Below, piece after piece: positions 41,251 through 48,846 of a stretch of DNA of 64,000 nucleotides. The notes under the pieces are model-generated. The model made no database searches, was not told the DNA's origin, and was given only the letters and a program-made list of their open reading frames with translations. The translations under genes were made by a program, and so were the position numbers. Position 1 is the stretch's first letter. Each line of letters starts with the position of its first letter. The stretch is from Glycocaulis sp051859565 (GTDB lineage: Bacteria; Pseudomonadota; Alphaproteobacteria; Caulobacterales; Maricaulaceae): the NCBI RefSeq assembly GCF_051859565.1, contig NZ_JBHYFK010000001.1:310001-374000 (forward strand). Direction: 5' to 3'.

Positions 41251-42938
41251 GCGCTGGCGAACGGGAAGGACGTCACCGCGCCATCGGATGCCGATGATAC
41301 CAGCGCCGCATACTTGGCATAGGCACCGGACGGGTAGCGTGGTGCGGGCGGCGTAAAGCCTTCCGCCGCGCGCGCTTCCAGATCGGCGTCCACGTCAATT
41401 CGCTGGGCTTCCACTTCGATGCGTATGCGGTCACCGTCGCGCAGGAAGGCAATCGGACCGCCATGGGCCGCTTCGGGCGCGACATGGCCGACCATGAAGC
41501 CGTAAGTGGCCCCGGAAAAGCGTCCATCCGTGATCAGGGCAACATCATCGCCAAGCCCTGCACCCTGCAGGGCAGCCGTGACGGCCAGCATTTCGCGCAT
41601 GCCGGGCCCGCCGGCGGGCCCTTCATAGCGGATCACCACCACATCGCCTTTTGCGATGTGCCCGGACTGAACGGCGGCAAAGCAGGCATCCTCGCTGTCG
41701 AACACGCGCGCCGGACCCTCAAATGCCAGACGGTCATGGCCTGCCAGCTTGGCAACGCAGCCCTTCGGGGCCAGATCGCCGTATAATATTCCGAACCCGC
41801 CGCGCGCCTTGAGAGGTTTGTCCGCTGTAAGGATGACGTCCTGGCCTTCGGCCTCTTGCGCGTGGGCGGCAAGCCCGAACAGGCTATCGCCGGTAATGGT
41901 GGGCGCGTCGGTGATCTTGCCCGCTTCCATCAGCCTTCGGGCGAGGAGGGCGGTGCCGCCCGCCCTTGTCATGTCCGGTGCCATATAGCGTCCGCCGGGC
42001 TTCAGATCGGCGATGACGGGGGTCTGGCGCGAGATCGCGTCAAAATCATCAATGCCAAAGGCCTCAGGTCCCAGACCGGCCTCGCGCGCTATCGCCACAA
42101 GGTGCAGGACGGCATTGGTCGACCCGGCAGTGGCGCTGACGGCGGCGGCGGCGTTCTTGAGTGATTGAGGGGTAACATACTGTCTGGCATTACGCCCCTC
42201 ACGGAAGGCTTCGACGACCAGCTCCCCGGCGCGCCGGGCGGCATCGGGCTTTCTGGGATCCGTTGCCGGAATATCATTGAGCCCCATCGGAGAAAGGCCC
42301 AGAACGGTCAGGGCCAGTGCCATCGTATTGGCGGTGAACTGCCCGCCGCACGCGCCTGCGCCGGGGCAGGCTTGCCGCTCTACCTCGCCAAGTTCGTCCT
42401 CGCTGATCTTGCCAGCAGCGCACGCGCCGACCGCCTCGAACACGTCCTGGATAGTGACTGCCTTGCCGTGCAGCTTCCCCGGCATGATCGATCCGCCATA
42501 GAGCACGACACTCGGCAGATCGAGACGTGCTGCGGCCATGGCAGCGGCCGGGATAGTCTTGTCGCATCCGGCCAGGAACAGGACCGCATCGAGGCAATGT
42601 CCCCGTACGGCCAGTTCGGCTGAATCGGCCACACATTCCCGGCTCATCAGGCTGGCGCGCATGCCCTCAGTACCCATCGCGATGCCGTCAGTGACCACGA
42701 TGGTGTTGAAATCCACCGGCGTGCCACCGGCTGCGATGATGCCCTCGCGCGCGTAGTCAGCCAGCCGGTTCAGATGCATGTTGCAAGGAGTGACGCTGGT
42801 CCAGGTATTCACAATGGCGATCATGGGTTTCGCCATCGCCGCATCGTCATAGCCCGCAGCCCGTAACATGGCCCGTGCCGGCGCGCGGCTAGGCCCTTCG
42901 ACAAGTGTTCGCGACGGTGAAGAGGGGCGCCTCGCCAT
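41247..42938 (-). CDS. ilvD: Dihydroxy-acid dehydratase IlvD
   Basis: 563 residues. Iron-sulfur Cys positions TPCNMHLNRL, LAGCDKTIPA and CPGAGACGGQFTANTM are present, as is the C-terminal TDGRFSGATYGFMVGHV (split: TDGRFSGATYGF). It catalyses the penultimate step of Ile and Val synthesis. Its ATG overlaps the thrC stop by one base (TAATG), so it is the last gene of thrA-thrB-thrC-ilvD under the thr attenuator. Its stop overlaps that of the convergent lycopene-cyclase-like gene. Confidence 0.95.
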   Translation of the reverse strand: MARRPSSPSRTLVEGPSRAPARAMLRAAGYDDAAMAKPMIAIVNTWTSVTPCNMHLNRLADYAREGIIAAGGTPVDFNTIVVTDGIAMGTEGMRASLMSRECVADSAELAVRGHCLDAVLFLAGCDKTIPAAAMAAARLDLPSVVLYGGSIMPGKLHGKAVTIQDVFEAVGACAAGKISEDELGEVERQACPGAGACGGQFTANTMALALTVLGLSPMGLNDIPATDPRKPDAARRAGELVVEAFREGRNARQYVTPQSLKNAAAAVSATAGSTNAVLHLVAIAREAGLGPEAFGIDDFDAISRQTPVIADLKPGGRYMAPDMTRAGGTALLARRLMEAGKITDAPTITGDSLFGLAAHAQEAEGQDVILTADKPLKARGGFGILYGDLAPKGCVAKLAGHDRLAFEGPARVFDSEDACFAAVQSGHIAKGDVVVIRYEGPAGGPGMREMLAVTAALQGAGLGDDVALITDGRFSGATYGFMVGHVAPEAAHGGPIAFLRDGDRIRIEVEAQRIDVDADLEARAAEGFTPPAPRYPSGAYAKYAALVSSASDGAVTSFPFASA

Positions 42939-44257
42939 TATACGTGTCCTGCTGCTGCTTGCGTGTACGGAAAGGCCGCGGCCAGCGCGTTGGCCAGTGC
43001 GCCGGAATTCGCTGCCAGCTCATCAACTCTCGACGGGCGGTCGATCACGGCTTTCAGCGGCGTGCTGGGCTCGATAGCCTGTCCGATTAGAGGTTCGACG
43101 ATATCGGCAAACTTGTAAGGGTGAGCGGTTGCCGCCGCGATCCAGACGCGCTGTTCACGCGCGGCTTCAGGCAGGCGGTGCCAGGCCTCTGCCGCGATGG
43201 CGGAGTGCGGGCACCATATATAGCCTGTCCGCTCAAAATCGTTCCGGATCCGGGCGCGGATGGCGTCGTCATCGACAAGTTCAACGCTGATAGCGCGCTG
43301 GTCTGATGCCAGATGATCGAGCCGCTCGAAATTGCTGGGCGTGCCGATGTCCATCGCGTTCGCCAGCGTCGCGACCGAAGGACGCGGCCGGTATACGCCG
43401 GTCTGGTTCCATTCGTGCAAGGTGGCATTGGCATTGGTCGCGATGACCACCGGGCCGATGGGCAGGCCCATGGACCGCGCATATAGCGCCGCCAGTCCGT
43501 GCCCGAGATTGCCGCTGGGGATAATCAGTCCCGGGACAGTGCCGCTGGCGCGCCATGCTTTTAGCGCCGCGTCTGCCAGATAGACCATTTGTGGTAATAG
43601 CCGCACGATATTGATGGAGTTGGCTGATGTCAGCCGGAACCGGCGCACCAGCGTTTCGTCGGCAAACGCCTGCTTTACAAGGGCCTGGCAGGCGTCGAAA
43701 TCGCCGCTGACGCGGTAGGCGCGTACCGGATCATTCCAGCAGGTCAGCTGGTGTTCCTGGAACCGGGACACCCGTCCTTCCGGGTACAGCACCGCCAGCC
43801 GCACACCCTTGCGGCCCTCTGCTGCCTGGGCTGCTGCGCCGCCAGTATCCCCGGAAGTGGCCACCAGAACCGTAAACGGATCATCTTCAGCGCCCAGATG
43901 ATCCAGAGCACCCATCAGGAAGCGTGTGCCGAAATCCTTGAACGCGCCGGTAGGCCCGTGAAACAGCTCCAGCGCCCGCAGGCCGGGTCTCGCCGGGTCG
44001 GGAATCGTGAGGGGGACGGGAAAGTCAAAAGCGCCCGCGCACAGGGACGGCAAATGAGCTTCCAGTGCGTCGTCCTCGAAGAAAGGGCCGAGAAGCCTCT
44101 CCGCAAGGCCTGCCAGTGACAGGTCCGGACCCAGATCCTCAAGGGTCATCCGCGGCAGCGATTGCGGGATGAACAGCCCGCCTCCCGGCGCACTGCCCTG
44201 GCATATCGCCTCGCTCAGCCGGGCAGGCTGGCTGCCGCGCGTTGAGACGTATTTCAC
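42938..44257 (-). CDS. thrC: Threonine synthase ThrC
   Basis: 439 residues. MKYVSTRGSQPARLSEAI is the typical N-terminus; PLP Lys in GPTGAFKDFGTRF, ATSGDTGGAA, PSGNLGHG and MDIGTPSNFERL follow the E. coli-type class. It converts O-phosphohomoserine to threonine. ATG overlaps the thrB stop (ATGA), indicating coupled synthesis. Confidence 0.95.
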   Translation of the reverse strand: MKYVSTRGSQPARLSEAICQGSAPGGGLFIPQSLPRMTLEDLGPDLSLAGLAERLLGPFFEDDALEAHLPSLCAGAFDFPVPLTIPDPARPGLRALELFHGPTGAFKDFGTRFLMGALDHLGAEDDPFTVLVATSGDTGGAAAQAAEGRKGVRLAVLYPEGRVSRFQEHQLTCWNDPVRAYRVSGDFDACQALVKQAFADETLVRRFRLTSANSINIVRLLPQMVYLADAALKAWRASGTVPGLIIPSGNLGHGLAALYARSMGLPIGPVVIATNANATLHEWNQTGVYRPRPSVATLANAMDIGTPSNFERLDHLASDQRAISVELVDDDAIRARIRNDFERTGYIWCPHSAIAAEAWHRLPEAAREQRVWIAAATAHPYKFADIVEPLIGQAIEPSTPLKAVIDRPSRVDELAANSGALANALAAAFPYTQAAAGHV

Positions 44258-45201
44258 CCCACCGCCTCCGATACCGGCTCGAGCCTAGCGCCGCGCGAGT
44301 TTATCGCGGCGTGATAGGTGCGCGCCGACTGGCCTGCGGCGGCGAAAGCCGCGCGCATGGCCTCTTCAACACGGTCACGGTCGCCCTCCTGGCACCAGGC
44401 AAACATGGACGGTCCCGACCCGGAGAATGAACAGCCAAGCGCACCGGCCTGCAAGGCGGCAGCTTTCACGGCCGGGAGGGCGGGCAGCAGATAGCGGCGC
44501 TGGGGCTCGACCAGCACATCATCCAGTCCGGCACGGATCAGATCATTATCGTCTGCTGCGCAGCCCGCGACAAAGGCAGCCAGCCTGCGCGAATGTTCGA
44601 CAACCGTCTCCATGGCCACGGACGGACGCAGTATCCCGCGCGCGGCGCGTGTCTCGATTTCGGCATCCGGGTGGGCAACGATGGAGACAAGGCCCGATGG
44701 CGCCGGTATGCGCCGCACCTGAGAGGCGTCCAGCCTGGCGGCAATAACCAGCCCGCCCAGAAGGCTTGCCATGACATTGTCCCAGGGCGGCGGATCAGAC
44801 GATACGCGCTCGCCCTCAAGGCCGAAGGGCAAAAGCTCTGCATGAGGATAGGGCTTGTCGAGCAGGGCGTTGACGGCAACAGCGGCCGCAACCGCCGAGG
44901 CAGCAGACCCGCCCATGCCGGCGCTGAGCGGGACGCCTTTGTCTATGTCCAGCCTTACGCCGAAATCAGCTCCGGCATCATCCAGAAGGGCTTTGGCCGC
45001 CGCCAGCGCGGTATTGCGCTCGGGGGAATCGGGCAGGCTCTTCAGCCGGCCGGACACCTTGCCAAGCCGCACGCCGGGCTCGGCCTCGCGCCGCGCCGTG
45101 ACCACGTCCTGAAGGGCGTCGAAGGCCTGGCCCAGAATATCAAACCCCGGCCCGACATTGCCGATACTGGCCGGCGCACTCGCTCTTGCGATGTCTGTCA
45201 T
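44254..45201 (-). CDS. thrB: Homoserine kinase ThrB (GHMP family)
   Basis: 315 residues from ATG 45201 (MTDIARASAPASIGNVGPG); GGAAAGG lies upstream, and ATGs at 45210 and 45228 are alternatives. GHMP motifs: ASIGNVGPGFD, VPLSAGMGGSAASAVAA (ATP loop) and LGCSFSGSGPSMFAW. It phosphorylates homoserine. This is the GHMP type, not the choline-kinase-like ThrB common in many alphaproteobacteria. It starts 30 nt after thrA. Confidence 0.93.
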   Translation of the reverse strand: MTDIARASAPASIGNVGPGFDILGQAFDALQDVVTARREAEPGVRLGKVSGRLKSLPDSPERNTALAAAKALLDDAGADFGVRLDIDKGVPLSAGMGGSAASAVAAAVAVNALLDKPYPHAELLPFGLEGERVSSDPPPWDNVMASLLGGLVIAARLDASQVRRIPAPSGLVSIVAHPDAEIETRAARGILRPSVAMETVVEHSRRLAAFVAGCAADDNDLIRAGLDDVLVEPQRRYLLPALPAVKAAALQAGALGCSFSGSGPSMFAWCQEGDRDRVEEAMRAAFAAAGQSARTYHAAINSRGARLEPVSEAVG

Positions 45202-45231
45202 CGCGCGCATCCTTTCCTTGCCGCCCATCGG

Positions 45232-47013
45232 TCAGGCCCTCAGCAGTGCAGGCGCTCTGGACGGTGCCGATGAGGCGGGTTCCGCGCGATCAGGCTCCGA
45301 CAGTCCGCGATGAATGTCCATGATGTCTGCAAACACCGCTGCAGCGGTCGGCCAGCGTCCGGCGCCCTTGCCAAACAGGGTGATTTCGCCGCCATCTGCG
45401 CGGACAAGGATGAATCGGTTCTCCTCGTTGCGGGCGCCCGCCAGCGGGTGCGCCACGGGTACCGCGCGCACTCGAACTTCCGCCTTCACCTCTCCGTTAT
45501 CAGATAGCTCGCAAACGCCGATCTGCTTGAAAGCCATGCCCTCGTCACGGGCAGACTTCACGGCTGAAGGGTCAATGTCGGCCAGCGAGTCCTTGGGTAT
45601 GCCGGCGGGATCAAACGCCTTGCCGAAAGCGGCCCGGATAAGCAGGGACAGCTTGTCGGCAGCGTCATGACCTTCAACATCGGCTGCCGGATCGGCTTCA
45701 GCAAACCCCAGGCGCTGCGCTTCTTTCACCGCACGGTCGAACGCGTCGCCTGCCGCAAGCCGGTCAAGGAGGAAATTGGCCGTTCCGTTCATCACGCCTT
45801 CAATCCGCGCAGCTCCGCCAGTGGCGGCCAGCCGGTCCAGTGTTTCCAGAATGGGTGTGCCGCCACCGACAGCGGCGCTGAAGGAGAGCCGGGCTCCACC
45901 GTCACGCGCGGCGGCGTGCAGACGGTCATAATGGCGGGCAAGGGCCGCCTTGTTCGCGGTGACGATATGGGCGCCGCGGTGCAGGGCGTCGGCCATGATG
46001 TCCGCAGGCAGATCGGCGCCGCCCAGAAGCTCCACCACCAGATCCGGCTCGCCCGAGAGTGCGGCATCAAGGGTATCAGTGAAGCGTACCGGGCCATTGC
46101 CTGGCCGCGATGCCGTATTGCGGACGAGTACGGGATTGATCTCAAATAGATCTGGCCGCGAACGCAGATGGGCCAGCACGCCTGCGCCAACAGCGCCGCA
46201 ACCCAGCAGAGAAACGCGTAAACGCCGCGCTGGCCTCGCTGCCGCCTTGCGGACCGGCGCGTTGCAGATGCGCGTGGCGTCGCCGGAGCCCATGGCGGCG
46301 ATTTCGACGACCAGCCCGGCGGCCTTGGCAGCGGCAATCGCCTTGGGCTGGATGAGGCCCGCGCTGACGTGTGCTGCGGCGTCATAGTCCAGCTCGGCGT
46401 AGCGGTCAGCGGCCGGATTCTCCGCTGGGTCTTCGGCGTAGACGCCGTCCACGTCCTTGATCAGGCGGACGCGCGCCGCCCCGCACTGCGCCGCAAAGAA
46501 GACCGCCGTCAGATCGGTGCCGCCACGTCCGAGCGTGACCGCGCCGAAACGGGCATGCATGGCGGTGAACCCCGGTACGGCCAGCACTTCATGATTGCAA
46601 AGCGCGTCTGCCACCGCCCCTTTGTCCAGACCACACAGATTGGCGTCCATCGGATCGCCTTCGGCTTCCAGTCCGATTTCATGCGGGTCCAGAACGCTCG
46701 TGCGAACGCCGATCCGTCCCAGGGCCAGCCCCATCAGGGCGGCGGAGCGCAGCTCGCCCACCCTGGCAAGCCGTGCCATCGTGGCGGCGTGGGGCGTCGC
46801 CCCGCTGCCGCCAACCAGCTCGCCTTGTGCCAGCAGCGCATCGGTTTCTCCGGCGAGCGCCGAGACCACGGCGATAACCTTCTCGCCGCGCCGCACATGG
46901 CGGAAAACTTCCTGGGCTGCCGCGTCGTAATCGGCTTCCGATGCAAGCACGGAACTGCCGAACTTGAGCACGCAAAGAGGCGCTGCGCCGGCTTTCATCA
47001 ATTGGGGTTTCAT
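45232..47013 (-). CDS. thrA: Bifunctional aspartokinase / homoserine dehydrogenase lacking ACT domains
   Basis: 593 residues from ATG 47013 (MKPQLMKAGAAPLCVLKFGSS); the longer frame to 47244 would read through the attenuator. Aspartokinase 14-252 (VLKFGSSVLA, LGRGGTDLTA, IKDVDGVYAEDP); homoserine dehydrogenase from about 265 (LRVSLLGCGAVGAGVL, TANKAALARHYD, GVMNGTANFLLDRL, GFAEADPAADVEGHDAADKL split after ADPAAD). E. coli ThrA is 820 residues because of two ACT domains between the halves; here the linker is about 12 residues, so threonine feedback inhibition seems lost and control may rest on the leader. Confidence 0.93.
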   Translation of the reverse strand: MKPQLMKAGAAPLCVLKFGSSVLASEADYDAAAQEVFRHVRRGEKVIAVVSALAGETDALLAQGELVGGSGATPHAATMARLARVGELRSAALMGLALGRIGVRTSVLDPHEIGLEAEGDPMDANLCGLDKGAVADALCNHEVLAVPGFTAMHARFGAVTLGRGGTDLTAVFFAAQCGAARVRLIKDVDGVYAEDPAENPAADRYAELDYDAAAHVSAGLIQPKAIAAAKAAGLVVEIAAMGSGDATRICNAPVRKAAARPARRLRVSLLGCGAVGAGVLAHLRSRPDLFEINPVLVRNTASRPGNGPVRFTDTLDAALSGEPDLVVELLGGADLPADIMADALHRGAHIVTANKAALARHYDRLHAAARDGGARLSFSAAVGGGTPILETLDRLAATGGAARIEGVMNGTANFLLDRLAAGDAFDRAVKEAQRLGFAEADPAADVEGHDAADKLSLLIRAAFGKAFDPAGIPKDSLADIDPSAVKSARDEGMAFKQIGVCELSDNGEVKAEVRVRAVPVAHPLAGARNEENRFILVRADGGEITLFGKGAGRWPTAAAVFADIMDIHRGLSEPDRAEPASSAPSRAPALLRA

Positions 47014-47063
47014 GGCGGTGTCCTGTCTGGTGCTGAAAGTCTGGCCGGGTGGTTCAAGGCATG

Positions 47064-47094
47064 AAAAAACCCGCTCGCCGGGTGGGGAGCGGGT
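47064..47094 (-). terminator. thr operon attenuator terminator
   Basis: On the minus strand ACCCGCTC (47094-47087) pairs with GAGCGGGT (47076-47069), followed by five to six T (47069-47064), 50 nt before thrA. The competing antiterminator is GGAGCGG at 47143-47137 (end of the leader peptide gene), complementary to CCGCTCC at 47092-47086. Confidence 0.88.
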
Positions 47095-47125
47095 CGGTTT
47101 GGTGTGGTGAGGTTTATCTGCCTCG

Positions 47126-47272
47126 TCAGACCATATCCGCTCCGCCCCCGGTACCGCCGGTGGTGGTGATGATGGTCGTGGTAATGGTGATCTGGAGCGC
47201 AGGCACAGCGCGGCCGGCTCGGGCTTCAGCCCGGACAGTGGCATTGCTGATGAAGGCGGTAAGCGCCGACAT
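47126..47272 (-). CDS. thrL: thr operon leader peptide
   Basis: 48 residues, SD GAGGAAG 8 nt before ATG 47272. The sequence begins MSALTAFISNATVR and carries the regulatory run QITITTTIITTTGGTGGG, i.e. eight Thr and four Ile codons within eleven residues at positions 28-38. Ribosome stalling at Thr or Ile shortage would leave GGAGCGG (47143-47137) free to block the terminator. Analogous to E. coli thrL but longer. Confidence 0.9.
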   Translation of the reverse strand: MSALTAFISNATVRAEARAGRAVPALQITITTTIITTTGGTGGGADMV

Positions 47273-47575
47273 TGACCTGCTTCCTCATCTGACCGGCAAA
47301 CGCATTGCTGCGGCTGCTAAGACCCGGTCAGCTTCGGTGCAAATTGTACGCGGCGTCAAACAAAATTTTCCAGAAATCTTCTAAATGCAGGCAGAACTGG
47401 GCTTCGACCAGCACATAAATAGCTGAAAAAACACAAGAAAAATAAAAATCACAACGACCGTCAAATTTCCTCTTGCGCTTTTGCTGCGCTTGGCTCACGG
47501 TTTTTGCAGATGCGAGACATATCGGTTTCGCACCACAAAAATGCAGCCGTCACGGCTGATGAAGGAACCAGAAGT
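47273..47575. promoter_or_regulatory. Divergent promoter region between thr and ilv-leu operons
   Basis: This 303-nt gap is clearly AT-richer than its surroundings (47370-47460 especially) and must hold both promoters. I could not pick a convincing -35/-10 pair for either direction; TACAAT on the minus strand near 47344 is the best -10 candidate for thr. No further gene is visible. Confidence 0.6.
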
Positions 47576-47716
47576 ATGAGCCGCCGCGCCATTGCCATGG
47601 CTGCCCGCGCAGAGCGCGAGACCCGGACACGGATGATTGCCGTGACCGGGCTCATTACGCTTGTACTTGTGATCGTACTTACCATTCCCATACCGGGAGC
47701 GGTTGTCCCTGCCTGA
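47576..47716 (+). CDS. ilvL: ilv-leu operon leader peptide
   Basis: 46 residues from ATG 47576 (SD AAGGA); a longer frame to 47504 exists but the shorter start fits a leader. After a basic N-terminus (MSRRAIAMAARAERETRTR) comes LITLVLVIVLTIPIP (residues 26-40) with eleven Leu/Val/Ile codons. Its last codons contain GGGAGCGG (47695-47702), the antiterminator arm. Confidence 0.9.
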   Translation: MSRRAIAMAARAERETRTRMIAVTGLITLVLVIVLTIPIPGAVVPA

Positions 47717-47745
47717 CGGTCCAGACAAGACCTGAAATGCAAGAA

Positions 47746-47780
47746 CCCCCGCTCCCACCCGGAAGCGGGGGTTTTCTTTT
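47746..47780 (+). terminator. ilv-leu operon attenuator terminator
   Basis: CCCCCGCT (47746-47753) pairs with AGCGGGGG (47764-47771), followed by TTTTCTTTT. The alternative pairing is GGGAGCGG (47695-47702) with CCGCTCCC (47749-47756). It lies 30 nt before the ilvC ATG. The core CCCGCTCCC-ACCCGG is shared with the thr terminator on the other strand. Confidence 0.9.
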
Positions 47781-47811
47781 GCGCCAAACGCACGCCAAGG
47801 AGACCTCGAGA

Positions 47812-48828
47812 ATGCAAGCCCGGATTTACACAGACAATGACGCCGATCCATCCGCGATAAAGCCGGGGCCGGTGGCCATTATCGGCTACGGCAGTCAGGG
47901 CCGCGCCCATGCGCGCAACTTGCGCGACAGTGGCCATGAGGTGATCGTTGGCGCGCGCGCTGGTGGCCGGGCCGAGGCTACAGCCAGGGGCGACGGTTTC
48001 ACTGTGATGAGCGCAGGCGACGCCGCAACGGCCGCCTCGCTGATCGCGCTTCTGACCCCCGATATGTCTCACGCCGCAGTCTACACGCATGATATTGCGC
48101 CGAATATGAGCGCAGGCGACGCCCTGCTGGTGGCGCACGGCTTCTCCATCCACTACGGCCAGATCCAGCCCGCCAAGGATGTCGATGTCATCCTCGTTGC
48201 TCCCAAAGGGCCGGGCGATCTGGTGCGCCGCGAGTATGAGCGCGGGGCTGGCGTGCCCAGCCTGTTTGCCGTCTGGCAGGATGCGTCCGGCAAGGCGCGT
48301 GACAAGGCGCTGGCCTATTGCGCAGGCAATGGCGGCACGGCGGGCGGCGCCATCGAGACAACATTTGCCGAGGAAACCGAGACCGATCTCTTCGGAGAGC
48401 AGGCGGTTTTGTGCGGCGGAGCCAGCGAGCTGGTCATTGCTGGCTATGAGACGCTGGTGGAAGCCGGATACCAGCCTGAAGTGGCCTATTTCGAATGCCT
48501 GCACGAGCTGAAGCTGATCGTCGACCTCATGTATGAGGGTGGCCTCGCCAAGATGCATTCTTTCATTTCCGAGACCGCCAAGTATGGCGACCTGGTTTCC
48601 GGTCCGCGCGTTATCAATGCCGAGACCAGAGCGCGCATGCGCGAGGTGCTGCGTGACATCCAGACAGGCAGCTTTGCCCGCGACTGGGTGCTGGAAAATC
48701 AGGCGGGCAAGCCGCGCTACGCAGCTCTCCTGCGCGAGGATCTCGACCAGCCGATCGAGCACACCGGCGAGCGCCTGCGCGCGCGTATGGGCTGGCTGCA
48801 GCCCGGCGCCAATGCCGGTCAGGCGTAG
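47812..48828 (+). CDS. ilvC: Ketol-acid reductoisomerase IlvC
   Basis: 338 residues from ATG 47812 (SD AAGGAG); the longer frame would start inside the terminator. Class I short form: VAIIGYGSQGRAHARNLRDSG (split: IIGYGSQGRAHA), then DVILVAPKGPG, ETDLFGEQAVLCGG (Mg ligands) and ECLHELKLIVDLMYEGGL (split: HELKLIVDLMYEGG). It converts acetolactate to dihydroxyisovalerate. First structural gene after the attenuator. Confidence 0.96.
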   Translation: MQARIYTDNDADPSAIKPGPVAIIGYGSQGRAHARNLRDSGHEVIVGARAGGRAEATARGDGFTVMSAGDAATAASLIALLTPDMSHAAVYTHDIAPNMSAGDALLVAHGFSIHYGQIQPAKDVDVILVAPKGPGDLVRREYERGAGVPSLFAVWQDASGKARDKALAYCAGNGGTAGGAIETTFAEETETDLFGEQAVLCGGASELVIAGYETLVEAGYQPEVAYFECLHELKLIVDLMYEGGLAKMHSFISETAKYGDLVSGPRVINAETRARMREVLRDIQTGSFARDWVLENQAGKPRYAALLREDLDQPIEHTGERLRARMGWLQPGANAGQA

Positions 48829-48846
48829 AAAGCAGGAAACCGGATC

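Noticed and set aside
47014..47244. N-terminal extension of ThrA
   Set aside because: It would translate the attenuator terminator and part of thrL; family similarity begins at the ATG at 47013.
47737..47811. N-terminal extension of IlvC
   Set aside because: It would begin inside the terminator stem; the ATG at 47812 has AAGGAG and a family-like N-terminus.
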